Below, piece by piece: positions 17,427 through 26,975 of a stretch of DNA of 64,000 nucleotides. The stretch spans positions 3,539,501 through 3,603,500 of the forward strand of contig NZ_CP040924.1 in the NCBI RefSeq assembly GCF_006351925.1, given 5' to 3'. The notes beneath the pieces are model-generated. The model was not told the origin of the DNA. It saw nothing but the letters and a program-made list of their open reading frames with translations, and did not search any database. The translations under genes and the position numbers were made by a program. Every line of letters begins with the position of its first letter. Within the stretch, counting starts at the first letter, position 1. Source of the DNA: Clostridium thermarum (GTDB lineage: Bacteria > Bacillota > Clostridia > Clostridiales > Clostridiaceae).

Positions 17427-18371
17427 TCTGCGCTTTAGTTTATTATCAATTTTTTCTATCAGTTCTTTTACTCCGGCTTCATTAATTGGTGCCCCATCAT
17501 GCCACATCACTTTTTCTTCCTTTTCCTTGCCAAAGTATTTTGCCTTCATAATTATTTCCGGTCTGTACTCAAAATGTAAAATATCAAAATGCCACCACTT
17601 TCCACCCCAAATGAAATTATTTTTTTCAAACAATTCTACCAGCTCTGTTGGATAACTTGATAGTCTTTTCTCTCCTTCTTTATGAGATACCCATTTCCAA
17701 TAATCCCTTTTGTCTCTTGCCAGGTCAATGGCAATGCCAAAAGAGTGAGGACTTAGTCTATTGGTGCCTGCTATTTTTCGGTAATTAAAGCTGCCGCTGA
17801 AAGGGAAGACATAATTCTCAATTCTGCCATTACTTTTGCAAAGAGGTATTAGTTCTTCCATCACCGACCTTAGGGCCTCTGCAGCCTGATTATTTTTATT
17901 AAATTGGCAATTGTGATATCCAACCTTTATATTTGTAAGATTTTTATTGATTACACTTTGACTTCCTCCATATACCTCTGCCAGTAAATCATAAACCCTT
18001 GCCCGTCCAGGATCAAAGTTTTCTGCCATTAATTTCTTAGTGGCAGTAAGAGGATATATCTGTTCAAGCATATCCTGTACGTCCGGATTTGAAAGTTTCT
18101 CTTCATGATTTTTCTTTCTTTTATCATCATAAAGAATCTTTTTGCCGGATTTCATTATAATATACACTTTACCATTTACGTCGCCGCCCTCAATGTCTTT
18201 TACATACTCCGGATATGCCATCATAAGGCATAACAAATCCTGCTTCATTGTCCTTATGTATTTTTCATCTACGGGATTCCCTGCAGCAGCCATCCCGTTA
18301 ACAGCATTTACTATTGCTTCTATAATACTAAAGAATCCAAAGATAATTAATCCTATTGCAATTTTTTTCAT
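17415..18371 (-). CDS. M15-family D-Ala/L,D-type peptidoglycan peptidase
   Basis: A 318-residue exported protein with an N-terminal membrane/signal segment. The C-terminal zinc peptidase domain (about 190-290) has the M15 layout: SPHSFGIAID with H209 and D216, then FIWGGKWWHFDILHFEYRPE with H266. The central about 150 residues resemble no domain I know. Enzymes of this group cut cross-links or peptide stems in the cell wall. It is preceded by a frame that appears to be a damaged partner gene 13 bases upstream. Confidence 0.87.
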   Translation of the reverse strand: MKKIAIGLIIFGFFSIIEAIVNAVNGMAAAGNPVDEKYIRTMKQDLLCLMMAYPEYVKDIEGGDVNGKVYIIMKSGKKILYDDKRKKNHEEKLSNPDVQDMLEQIYPLTATKKLMAENFDPGRARVYDLLAEVYGGSQSVINKNLTNIKVGYHNCQFNKNNQAAEALRSVMEELIPLCKSNGRIENYVFPFSGSFNYRKIAGTNRLSPHSFGIAIDLARDKRDYWKWVSHKEGEKRLSSYPTELVELFEKNNFIWGGKWWHFDILHFEYRPEIIMKAKYFGKEKEEKVMWHDGAPINEAGVKELIEKIDNKLKRRDSA

Positions 18372-18384
18372 ATGGCTTCACCTC

Positions 18385-18690
18385 TCAGTTATTATTCTTA
18401 CCAATGGCAAAGCTTATATGTAGAACAAAACCATCATTTAGCCCATAAAACTCTTTAGTATCTGTACTGATTCTTACAGACTCACCTGAAAAATGTTTGG
18501 TATCTATTGTAACTGTCCCATCAAATATATCTGATTTGAAGAGCCTTCTCGAGTACGTTCCGCTTATTTTAATGGGTACTTTTTTAGTATTGCCCTCATT
18601 TCCTAATTGAAACATTAACGCTATAAAAGTATGGTTAACTTTTCTTGGATAACTAAAAATCTGATGTTTTATAGTAAAAAATAATTCTAG
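18385..18690 (-). pseudogene. Hypothetical protein frame lacking its start (probable 5'-decayed gene)
   Basis: The only ATG (18615) has no RBS and would give 76 residues. The same frame stays open and protein-like for 25 more codons upstream (FFTIKHQIFSYPRKVNHTFI) to a TAG at 18691-18693. AAGGAG is found at 18711-18716, but it leads into a GTG frame that stops after four codons. The simplest reading is a gene that lost its N-terminus by mutation. It ends 13 bases before the M15 peptidase start, suggesting a former operon. Family unknown. Confidence 0.5.
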
Positions 18691-18693
18691 CTA

Positions 18694-19130
18694 ATATTAG
18701 GTTACGAACACTCCTTAATATTGTTATTACCTTAGCCACACTTTTTTACCAAAATAGTTTCCATCAATATTGATAAACAAGTAATAATATTCATTATATC
18801 ACAAAATGGATTAATATGGAAATATATTATATTTAAATCGTAAATACAGTCTGTTTTTCTGTACTCAAATCTTTTTAATTGACCATAATAGCTCCTGTTG
18901 TTAAAGATAACCACAAAACAATCCATGTAAACATGCATTCGTGTCACAATATGTTAAATTCTTTCCATTTACCCCAAACAACATTTATAGTAACATATAT
19001 ACATAGAATATTGTTTCTAAGCATTGGTTAAATTCAATAGTTTCTCAAATTTCAATATTGCACGACATAGCTTGTAGCTATTCTTTCATCTTGATTTTCA
19101 AGAATGTGTTTGAGATAGATCCACTATATA
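18694..19130. other. AT-rich gene-free stretch
   Basis: Only short, start-poor frames with no RBS or recognisable motifs. It may include degenerate remains of the IS91-type element that lies next to it. Confidence 0.3.
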
Positions 19131-19738
19131 TTAATAACTATTCTTTAGCAAAAACATCTTGTCATTAATATCTGCATTAACATAAAAACCATCTTTATAT
19201 ACCCTGTACAAGGTACTAATTAATTTTCTAGTTTTATAATCCTTAAAATATTTCTTTTTAAGTCTCGTACAAAAGTATGAATTACCGCTATTAAACCCAC
19301 CTCATAACTCTTGCCCTTATGTTTTTTGTACCAATAGTCAATTACCTGATAGACTCCGTCCATCAGGTCTTTAAGCATCTCTCTTCTTTTATAAAAATAA
19401 TTTCTCAGTTCCTCAGGTATAGTAAATACACTATGTCTATGTACTACATTTAGCATATTCTCTTGCTGCTTTTCTACCCATTTCAGCGTGTATAGCCTTC
19501 CACATTTCACACAGAACTTACTTTTACAAGCAAACCCTGCTTTAATACCCTCTCCACAATTGAAACACATGTACTCAGCGTAACCTTTATTAATGTCTCC
19601 ACAATGAAGAGATTTTTCAACCACATTAAAGATATGCTCTCGCATATCTTTAGGCAATCTATATGATAACTTATCTTTGAATTCATACCATTTATGTTCC
19701 AGAATCATTTTTATGGTTATCTTATTCATAGCAATCAC
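19131..19738 (-). pseudogene. IS91-family transposase remnant (deleted and frameshifted)
   Basis: The 172-codon frame from 19738 carries the zinc-binding N-terminus of IS91/IS801-type transposases (CFNCGEG, then CKSKFCVKCG). It continues to LIAVIHTFVRDLK, where the intact family continues with its HUH catalytic region. Here the frame ends after 12 unrelated codons at 19220. In another frame, downstream similarity resumes (KKYFKDYKTRKLISTLYRVY, then KDGFYVNADIN) to a stop at 19131. So the catalytic centre is deleted, a frameshift is present at an A-rich stretch, and the C-terminus is missing. Confidence 0.8.
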
Positions 19739-19828
19739 CTAGATAAATACAGATACACTTAAATAATCAAAGTTATCCACAATTTCTTAAATACATAATT
19801 TCCTATAGAGAAATAAATATGAAGCCAA

Positions 19829-21277
19829 TTAATGGCTTCTATCTTTATCACTTTCTCTATTTTTATCTGTCAATTCTTCCGAAGCCTCCATGCTCATCCT
19901 CATCTTGGAAAGTGTACCGATGCCGGTGTTATTAATTTTATGGTTTTTTCTTACCCTTTTGATACTTCTCATTACTAAATATGCAGACGAGTATACAGCC
20001 ACTATTATCAGGCCTGCAATAAGCCCAGATCCTTGACCAGGAACTAAAGGCATGCTTACTATTATGGCTACAAGTCCCGTCAAGGCTATCCAATCTGAAT
20101 AAGGATAAGCTGGCATCTGGCATTTCCCGTTAGGTGGACAACCATATTTTTTCCTGAAGCGGATGTGGGTTGCTAAAATAACAGCATAGGTAAACAGGAG
20201 GGCAAAGCCACTGGAGCTTAGTAAAAATATATATACGGTCTCCGGTAGGATAAGGCTCATAGACATTCCAACCAGCATAGCTATTCCGGAAAAAATTATT
20301 CCCCTCCTGGGTACATCCTCCATTGTTTTAAGCCATTTAGGCGCTTGGCCGTCCAAAGCCAAGGACCGTATCATTCTCCCTAAGCCAAACATAGCTGCCA
20401 GCATAGTTGATAGTATTGCAGTGATTAAAACAATATTAAGTACTGTACCTGCCCAATCAATTCCCCACCGGTTTAAGGCCGCTACCATGGGACTGATTTC
20501 TTCGTTTAGGGCATCAGTTGGTACTAACGGCATTATCACTGCTATGCAGATTACATATAAACCAACTAAAGTAAATACTGTATAGTTTATTGCTTTTGGA
20601 ACAGTCTTAACGGGGTTTTGTGCCTCCGAGGCTGCCAATCCGATAGTTTCAAATCCGGCATATGTAAGCAGTACTATGAGCATACTTCCTGCAACACCTC
20701 CAAGCCCTGCAGGAAATAGCATTTCCCGGTTTAATTCACCTAATCCTACCCTTGTAATCCCAGGCATGATTCCACTGATTATAGATAAGGCCATAAGAAT
20801 AAAAGCTATAATTGCAAGGAGTTTTATAGCAGCCAGACTGCTTTCCAGCTTACTTAAATTGTCTGCGCCAAGTAAGTTGATCAAAGTTACAGCTATGATT
20901 ATCATTGAGCCCACCAAAGAAATAGAGATATCTGGTAACCATTCTCTGATTAAGAGGGATACCGCCGTGGCTTCACTGGACATTGCCAGGATTAGTCCTG
21001 TCCAGTAAACCCAGCCCACAACAAAGCTGACACCTGGACCAAATACATCTCCCGCAAAGCTTCGGAAAGACCCGGGAGCTGCATTTGCCACTGTCATTTC
21101 GGATAATGAATATAATATAAAATACACCAGAACTGCACCTAAGACATATGAAATTAGTACAGCAGGACCTGCAGCTTTTATTGCTACAGAAGAACCAAGA
21201 AAAAATGAACCACCAACTACAGTTCCCAAAGCCATCATGGCTAACTGCCACGCAGACATGCCTCTATGATTACCCAT
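19829..21277 (-). CDS. APC-family amino acid permease
   Basis: About 482 residues from the ATG at 21277, which has GGGAGG 8 bases upstream; 16 more in-frame codons upstream lack a site. Twelve membrane segments and the APC signature GTVVGGSFFLGSSVAIKAAG near the N-terminus are visible, with a charged cytoplasmic tail of about 40 residues (KMRMSMEASEELTDKNRESD). It should import or exchange amino acids or amines; which ones is unknown. It is transcribed alone. Confidence 0.9.
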   Translation of the reverse strand: MGNHRGMSAWQLAMMALGTVVGGSFFLGSSVAIKAAGPAVLISYVLGAVLVYFILYSLSEMTVANAAPGSFRSFAGDVFGPGVSFVVGWVYWTGLILAMSSEATAVSLLIREWLPDISISLVGSMIIIAVTLINLLGADNLSKLESSLAAIKLLAIIAFILMALSIISGIMPGITRVGLGELNREMLFPAGLGGVAGSMLIVLLTYAGFETIGLAASEAQNPVKTVPKAINYTVFTLVGLYVICIAVIMPLVPTDALNEEISPMVAALNRWGIDWAGTVLNIVLITAILSTMLAAMFGLGRMIRSLALDGQAPKWLKTMEDVPRRGIIFSGIAMLVGMSMSLILPETVYIFLLSSSGFALLFTYAVILATHIRFRKKYGCPPNGKCQMPAYPYSDWIALTGLVAIIVSMPLVPGQGSGLIAGLIIVAVYSSAYLVMRSIKRVRKNHKINNTGIGTLSKMRMSMEASEELTDKNRESDKDRSH

Positions 21278-21351
21278 AAAAATTACCTCCCAGTATAAGT
21301 TCATTCTTATGGTAGTGTTCCACAAAAGCAGCGTATTAATTTAAAATTTTT

Positions 21352-21498
21352 TCACTTATTCCCCCTAATTGTCTCTAAGGTTTCCTTGTTTTCTTTAACT
21401 TCTATTAACTTTTCATATAAATCCAAATTAGCATCTATTGATTTATAAATTTCTGTATTTTTTATCCATACTGGTTTTCTCAGAGCCCGATTGAGAAT
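21352..21498 (-). pseudogene. Start-less 48-codon coding-like frame
   Basis: Between TAA at 21499-21501 and TGA at 21352-21354 the minus strand reads a helical, charged sequence (EIYKSIDANLDLYEKLIEVK) with no ATG or GTG and no RBS. Its amino-acid content looks like the C-terminal end of a lost gene. The rest of the 21278-21679 gap is AT-rich and contains the promoters of both divergent neighbours, which I could not assign. Confidence 0.35.
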
Positions 21499-21679
21499 TT
21501 ACATGTTGATTTTCTACAATACAATATTAATTATTGGGTTAATAAACTCCAATGGGTGGGATTAAACATATATGTATATTATTATAATGCATGAAAAAAT
21601 ATAAACCATGTTTTACTTTCAAAAGTTTTGTGCTATATTAAATAGTATTGATTCCCAACTATATGTTATGGAGGCAAGT

Positions 21680-23563
21680 ATGTTTATCAATATTAAATCT
21701 CTTAAATCAAAGTTATTGAAAAAGGGCAGCTTCAGTAAAGCTATATTATTCTCCTTTATAATATCCGTGGTAGCCTGCTTTATATTACAATTTTTTCAGT
21801 TATCTCATAATATATGGGCAGTTACTAACTGGATAGTACAGAACATTGGTATATTCGTGCTTAGCTTTGTTTTTATATTCTTCCTTCAGCTCTTCCTGCT
21901 TTCTATTATTGGAAATCTATATTATAGTTCAACAGTGACCTTTATTATTCTTGTAGCCATAGGATATTCAAACAGTAAGAAGATATCTGTGTTGGGCGAG
22001 CCCTTGTATCCAATAGACTTTTATCAGATAAGAAATATAAAGTCCCTTTTTGAAATGATTGGAGGAAGTGTTTCCTTATTGCATATTATAGGTATTTTGC
22101 TCCTTTGCGGAACATTTGTGTACTTATATAAAAAACTTCCTAAGATGAAAGTTTCAATTCGATTAAGAGTTATTACCTTTACCTTATCAATATTTGTAAT
22201 CTATTCCTACTTACATTTTAGCGAAGGTTTTATAAATGTTCTTGCTGCCGGCGCCGGAGTAGAGGTTGTGCTTTGGAACCAGCCGGAGAATTATGAAACT
22301 AATGGCTTCGTCTTTGGCCTTCTCTCCAATCTGGAAAACAATGTTATGGAGGAGCCTGAAGCTTATTCAGAAGAGACCATAAATCAAATAGTTGAAAAAT
22401 ATAAACTCAAAGCCAATGAGTATAATAAGCAAAGAAATGTTTTGACCAAAGGTGAAAAGCCAAATATTATCTTTGTCATGGATGAAACTTTTTGGGATCC
22501 CACAAGACTTGAAAGCCTAAGTTTTAGTGAAGATCCTATAAAGGAGCTATACGAGATTATGTCAAAACATTCCTCAGGCTTGCTTTTATCTCCTGAGTTT
22601 GGTGGTAATACTGCCAATGTAGAGTTCGAAGCCCTTACCGGTCTATCCATGTATAACTTGATACCGAGCTCTATACCTTATCAGCAGTCACTAAGCAAGG
22701 AATCCGCCTTTCCTTCTATTGTGAGCCTCTTGGAGGATAAGGGCTATGATACCCTGGCCATACATCCATATAAAAAAGTTTTCTACTCAAGAGACAGTGT
22801 CTATTCTGCCCTAGGCTTTAATAGTTTTTTAGGTGAAACTGATATGAAGCATATCAGCAGACTAAGCGAGAACGCCTATGTCTCAGACCAAGCAGTGGTA
22901 GATGAAGTACTGGACAAGTTGCAGAACACTGATTCGCCGATGTTTATTCATGCTGTAACCATGCAGAACCATCTTCCTATACAAGCGGGAAGACACGGTA
23001 CAAATTCTATCACCATAACCGGCCTGGAAGGGGAATTAAAAGAGGAACTGGAAACCTACTCTCAGGGAATAAAGCAATCTGCTCTTGCAATGAGGAATTT
23101 GACAGATGCCCTATCAGAGCTTACTGAGCCTACTATAGTTGTATTTTTCGGAGACCATCTCCCCTCCTTCAGCACCTCTGTTTATGAGGAAGCAGGGTTC
23201 ACAAAAGCTGACCCCCATGAGAGTGAAAGATTAAAATCAGAAACTCCTTTGTTTATTTACTCTAATTTTTCCATGGAGAAAAGAGCTTTAAACACTATGA
23301 GTCCTGCATTTTTAGGTGTGACCTTATTAGATATGTTAGAACAACCCCTTAGCCCTTACTATGCAATGCTTCAGGATATAAAATCCCGCATCCCCGGGCT
23401 CAAGCTGGATGTAATGGTAGACTCAGATAATAATATAAAAACGGAACTTACAGCAGAGGAGAAAAGCTTACTTGAGGAGTATAAGCTGATTCAGTACGAT
23501 TTGCTGAAGGGAAAGAAGTACTCTTGTCCCTTGATGTTCAATGATAGCGATATGCATCAATAA
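21680..23563 (+). CDS. LTA-synthase-like sulfatase-fold phosphoglycerol transferase (copy 1)
   Basis: A 627-residue protein from the ATG at 21680 with GGAGG 5 bases upstream; a longer reading from 21608 lacks a site. Five N-terminal membrane helices (to about residue 190) are followed by an extracellular alkaline-phosphatase-superfamily domain. Expected active-site residues are present: acidic ligand in FVMDETFWD (E269), nucleophile in GGNTANVEFEALTG (T311), His in TMQNHLP (H431) and FFGDHLPSF (D492, H493). LtaS-type enzymes transfer glycerol phosphate from phosphatidylglycerol to surface polymers or glycans. Whether it makes lipoteichoic acid or decorates another glycan is open. Confidence 0.87.
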   Translation: MFINIKSLKSKLLKKGSFSKAILFSFIISVVACFILQFFQLSHNIWAVTNWIVQNIGIFVLSFVFIFFLQLFLLSIIGNLYYSSTVTFIILVAIGYSNSKKISVLGEPLYPIDFYQIRNIKSLFEMIGGSVSLLHIIGILLLCGTFVYLYKKLPKMKVSIRLRVITFTLSIFVIYSYLHFSEGFINVLAAGAGVEVVLWNQPENYETNGFVFGLLSNLENNVMEEPEAYSEETINQIVEKYKLKANEYNKQRNVLTKGEKPNIIFVMDETFWDPTRLESLSFSEDPIKELYEIMSKHSSGLLLSPEFGGNTANVEFEALTGLSMYNLIPSSIPYQQSLSKESAFPSIVSLLEDKGYDTLAIHPYKKVFYSRDSVYSALGFNSFLGETDMKHISRLSENAYVSDQAVVDEVLDKLQNTDSPMFIHAVTMQNHLPIQAGRHGTNSITITGLEGELKEELETYSQGIKQSALAMRNLTDALSELTEPTIVVFFGDHLPSFSTSVYEEAGFTKADPHESERLKSETPLFIYSNFSMEKRALNTMSPAFLGVTLLDMLEQPLSPYYAMLQDIKSRIPGLKLDVMVDSDNNIKTELTAEEKSLLEEYKLIQYDLLKGKKYSCPLMFNDSDMHQ

Positions 23564-23601
23564 AACTCTCTTGGAATTGAGCAGAAGTACCAATTAGATT
23601 T

Positions 23602-23651
23602 AATTGACAATGGACATTAATTGTCAATTGTCCATTGTCAACTGTCAATTA
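23602..23651. repeat. Intergenic inverted/iterated TTGACAATGGACA repeat
   Basis: TTGACAATGGACA (23604-23616) and TGTCCATTGTCAA (23629-23641) are perfect inverse copies. The intervening and following bases repeat the unit ATTGTCAATTGTC. It lies between convergent genes and may act as a transcription end or be a member of a dispersed short repeat family. Confidence 0.6.
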
Positions 23652-23690
23652 GAAAATTGTGTACTAAAGGAAAATAGCATCTCCAATCTA

Positions 23691-24107
23691 TCAAACCTCA
23701 CATTGTTCGATTTCTATGGCATAATTACCGCAGTTTTCGCAAACCATGATGCTTACAATATAGCTGTCATCAACAAGGCCCTTGTTAAGAAGGCTTGTGA
23801 AGTATTCTTTTCTGCCCTTGTCAATATTGCTGGTAACATAGGCTGCTTCCTTTGTATATAGGAAAAAGTGGTACTCTAAAAACTTGAAGTACTTTTCCTT
23901 TTCAGCCTTGCCCTTTAAGCAATTATCACAAGGGCTATCATAGTACTCCAAAGAAAAACTTACGTCCTCAGCTTCATTTAACAGGGTCATTATTTTAGCT
24001 AGGTCTATACCACTGACAGGTTTCTCTTCATCATTCAAAAAATAATCCAGATTATCTTCTCCAAGTTCATAGGTCTTATCTTCATATGTAAATTTATAAT
24101 CTTCCAT
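23691..24107 (-). CDS. DUF3785-like clostridial protein
   Basis: A 138-residue cytoplasmic protein. The pattern is MEDYKFTYEDKTYEL, NDEEKPVSGID, YYDSPCDNC, EKYFKFLEYHFFLYTKEAAY, SYIVSIMVCENCGNYAIEIE, recalling the DUF3785 family found mainly in Clostridium. Two CxxC pairs (about residues 60/63 and 123/126) could bind zinc. Function is unknown. It starts 24 bases after the FUSC gene and is probably cotranscribed with it. The family name is from memory of its pattern. Confidence 0.7.
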   Translation of the reverse strand: MEDYKFTYEDKTYELGEDNLDYFLNDEEKPVSGIDLAKIMTLLNEAEDVSFSLEYYDSPCDNCLKGKAEKEKYFKFLEYHFFLYTKEAAYVTSNIDKGRKEYFTSLLNKGLVDDSYIVSIMVCENCGNYAIEIEQCEV

Positions 24108-24131
24108 ATCTACCCTCCATAAGTTAAATTT

Positions 24132-25172
24132 TTATAGCTTTATTATCTCTTGTCTTACCATCTCAATGTATTTTTTAATAGAACTTAAATTGAACCATAT
24201 CCTTTTATTCACGTCCCCTTCATCCTTGTCTTCAGGCTCCTCTATGCTTACGGTCTCTTTTGGGATATCACTATTTTCAATTTCAAGACTTTTTAGCACT
24301 TTCACATACTGTTCCAGAATTATGGTTGCCTTTTCATCCTCTTCAGGATTTCCTCCATGGCTGCATAGAATGAAGTTTATATCATAGGCCAGATGATTGA
24401 TGTCTCTGAAGCATTGGAGTATCCTTTCTATTGTCTCCAGTTTCTCTATTTGAAGCCTCCTGAAGGAGTACCTTGCTTCCTTTATCATTGTGGTTGTGTT
24501 TGAATATACTAAGTCTAAATCATTAAAGATAGCTGAAAAAATGCTTATATAGTCTCTGCTTCTGTTTTGGCAGCTCTGTTTTAGTTGCTTTTGAGTATAT
24601 TCTAGTCCATTTATAAGCTGAAGCTTTGCAAAGTTTAATCTCTTATAAGCCAAACTTCTGTAGTAGAAGAAGGAAAAAATAAAATTAAAGATAATGGCTA
24701 TTACTACCCCTGTGCCCAAGGCTGCAATTCTTAACCTGAAGGTTAGCCATACACTGGGCTCCCCAGCTGCATTTAATTGGGCATATTGGGTCATATATAT
24801 ACAGGTGAAAATGGCAACCGGTGAGACCATCCTCCAATTAATCTTTAGTGAAACAAATAGGGTTAAGGCCATAGAAATAGCTATGGTGTATACATTTATC
24901 CCCAAAAGCAGGATTAATACCGCAGTACATGCTGCTCCTATGGTGGAAGAAACCAGCTGACTCACTCCGCTTTTTATTCCAATGATATTTATGGGTTCAA
25001 GATTATACATAACTCCTAGCAGAACGGAAATCATATCAAGCCTTGTAATGGGCAGGGCCATACCAATAAGATAGCCTGCAGCTATAGCCGCTATGGACTT
25101 CACTATATATAATTTGGAATCAAATAACACGGCTTCTTTTCTCAGCCCTAAAGTGCTTAGTAACTTTTCCAT
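24132..25172 (-). CDS. FUSC/aromatic-acid-exporter-like membrane protein
   Basis: About 346 residues. GGAGG precedes the ATG at 25172; the TTG 12 bases upstream is part of the RBS region. Six membrane helices lie in the first about 175 residues (LYIVKSIAAIAAGYLIGMAL, and later VWLTFRLRIAALGTGVVIAI), followed by a helical cytoplasmic domain. It is similar in layout to the YqjA-like protein at 11073-12032 but clearly a different subfamily. Substrate unknown. It is probably in an operon with the DUF3785-like gene. Confidence 0.75.
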   Translation of the reverse strand: MEKLLSTLGLRKEAVLFDSKLYIVKSIAAIAAGYLIGMALPITRLDMISVLLGVMYNLEPINIIGIKSGVSQLVSSTIGAACTAVLILLLGINVYTIAISMALTLFVSLKINWRMVSPVAIFTCIYMTQYAQLNAAGEPSVWLTFRLRIAALGTGVVIAIIFNFIFSFFYYRSLAYKRLNFAKLQLINGLEYTQKQLKQSCQNRSRDYISIFSAIFNDLDLVYSNTTTMIKEARYSFRRLQIEKLETIERILQCFRDINHLAYDINFILCSHGGNPEEDEKATIILEQYVKVLKSLEIENSDIPKETVSIEEPEDKDEGDVNKRIWFNLSSIKKYIEMVRQEIIKL

Positions 25173-25226
25173 ATAAACCTCCAAAGTATTGCTTTTAATT
25201 TTTAAACTTTAATATAACAATTCATA

Positions 25227-25260
25227 CAAAAACTGCAAAGGCTGTATACCTCTGCAGTTT
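25227..25260 (-). terminator. Terminator of the M1 peptidase gene
   Basis: AAACTGCA (25260-25253 on the minus strand) pairs with TGCAGTTT (25237-25230), with inner GG/CC pairs, followed by TTG TATG. Confidence 0.7.
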
Positions 25261-25290
25261 AAAGCTCTGTTATCTCATACATTTACTGAC

Positions 25291-26898
25291 CTAATTTCTT
25301 AATCTCAGTGCATCAGTGGAATAGGTATCAGAAGTAAAGGCTGTTCTTATATAATTACTAATGTCCTTACTGCTCTTTTCTTCTATGATCTTTAAGAAGC
25401 CCTCCAGAGTTGCATTTTTAAATTTATAGGTCTGGTAATAGGTTCTAAAAATCTCCATAAACTTTTCTTCGCCTACTTGTCTTCTTAAATCCTCTAAAAC
25501 CACAGGACCTATTTTATAAACTATTACACTGAACTCGTTCCAAGTATACTTGTCCGTTGAACGATATATAGGACTTGTGTATCGGTAGGAATTATCTAAA
25601 AATGACCCCTTCACCCCCAGTGGGTTATCTTTCCCAAATAAGTCTTCGAAAAACAATGCAGTAGCATAGGAGGTAAAGCTTTCATCCAGTATAGGGTCTT
25701 CAAATTCATTATTACCTATTGTGGAATAAAACCATTGATGGGCGGTCTCATGAACCACAGCCTCATCATAGAAAGTCAGTTCATTTGCATTATAGTTCTC
25801 ACTCATTTTACCATATGGCCCCATTTGTGTTACAGTGGGATATTCCATAGCTCCGCCGGAAAGATAGGATTCTACAACATCATATTCCGGATAAGGATAT
25901 TTGCCAAAGGTATCGTTAAAATACTGTAAGGACTTACAAGCCAGATCAAGCATTCTCTTTGCCGTACTTTCCTCATACAGATAATAGCTGTTTACCTTAA
26001 CTCCATCCACTTCCTTTGAAACAACTTTATATTCAGAACTCATGAACAAAACAAAATCCCTGGTATTATCCGCCTCAAAAATGTTCTTATTTAAATCGCC
26101 TTCATTTTTCTTAGCAATCTGCACTCCTGTGGTGATTACAACAACATCTTTTGGAACTGCGATTTCAACCATATAATCGGAGCAATCACTATAGTTTGAC
26201 TCACCAACAGGATGAAATGGGTTTTCATCCCAAGAACCTTCTGTTTCATCATATATGGAGAGAATGGGATACCAGTTTGTTATAGAATACTGATTTCTGC
26301 AATATCCTAATCTGTCCTGGCTATAAGGTATCTTTAAGGTAAAGTCTATGGTAACCTCCCCAACCTCGCCAGGCTTTAACTCCTTATTTAGTTTTATTTT
26401 CAATATTTGATTGTCCTCACTATAGGACATAGCTTCTCCGTTATAGTTAACTCTATCTATCTTTATATCCCCTATCTCTATTTCAGCGAGCTTTGGGGGA
26501 GTTCCCCCAATACTTGGCCTTGTCTCTGCAGTGTTGTAGGAATCAGGATATAGGTGGAACACTATATCTTTCAGGCTTGTATTGTAATTATTTCTGAATT
26601 TTATCTTCTGGTGTCCAAGAATTTTTTTGCCTTTTTCATCAAGAGCTATCTGCAGCTTATAGGCATTTCTGTTCTCCGTAAGCCTAAGCTCCTCACCATC
26701 CTCCCATTCCCTAGGATGTGTGATTTCTTCCTTTGCAGTATCCTCAGCTTTATTTTTCCCGCCCCCTTTGGAATTTACCTCCTGCTGTATTGTAGTTTGC
26801 CGGGAGACAGTTACACTGTTATAAACCAAGTAGCCCCCTACAGGAACGGACAGTGTCAGCGCCATGATAAGGCCAATAATAACTTTTTTATTTCTCAT
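25291..26898 (-). CDS. M1-family zinc metallopeptidase, membrane-anchored
   Basis: A 535-residue protein with an N-terminal signal-anchor (VIIGLIMALTLSVPVGGYLV) and a charged linker. The gluzincin catalytic site is intact: substrate loop GGAMEYP (348-354), HETAHQW with H383, E384 and H387, and the third zinc ligand E406 in DESF. The N-terminal beta-sandwich domain of M1 enzymes precedes it. It lacks the long C-terminal helical domain of aminopeptidase N, as many bacterial M1 members do. It should cleave N-terminal residues from peptides outside the membrane. It lies 77 bases downstream of the GH13 gene. Confidence 0.9.
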   Translation of the reverse strand: MRNKKVIIGLIMALTLSVPVGGYLVYNSVTVSRQTTIQQEVNSKGGGKNKAEDTAKEEITHPREWEDGEELRLTENRNAYKLQIALDEKGKKILGHQKIKFRNNYNTSLKDIVFHLYPDSYNTAETRPSIGGTPPKLAEIEIGDIKIDRVNYNGEAMSYSEDNQILKIKLNKELKPGEVGEVTIDFTLKIPYSQDRLGYCRNQYSITNWYPILSIYDETEGSWDENPFHPVGESNYSDCSDYMVEIAVPKDVVVITTGVQIAKKNEGDLNKNIFEADNTRDFVLFMSSEYKVVSKEVDGVKVNSYYLYEESTAKRMLDLACKSLQYFNDTFGKYPYPEYDVVESYLSGGAMEYPTVTQMGPYGKMSENYNANELTFYDEAVVHETAHQWFYSTIGNNEFEDPILDESFTSYATALFFEDLFGKDNPLGVKGSFLDNSYRYTSPIYRSTDKYTWNEFSVIVYKIGPVVLEDLRRQVGEEKFMEIFRTYYQTYKFKNATLEGFLKIIEEKSSKDISNYIRTAFTSDTYSTDALRLRN

Positions 26899-26975
26899 AA
26901 TTTCCTCCTCGTAAAATCATCCTTCTATGACCACATGTATATATTATCATAATACCCAAATAAATAGAAATAATA

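Noticed and set aside
18732..18947. 71-codon open frame on the minus strand
   Set aside because: No RBS, low-complexity AT-rich codons and no recognisable domain; likely chance.
21548..21566. GGGTGGG resembling a T-box motif upstream of divergent genes
   Set aside because: The T-box core AGGGTGGnACCGCG is not matched beyond GGGTGG and no antiterminator stem follows.
23604..23861. 85-codon + strand frame over the intergenic repeat
   Set aside because: Its start lies in the inverted repeat and the rest is antisense to the DUF3785-like gene.
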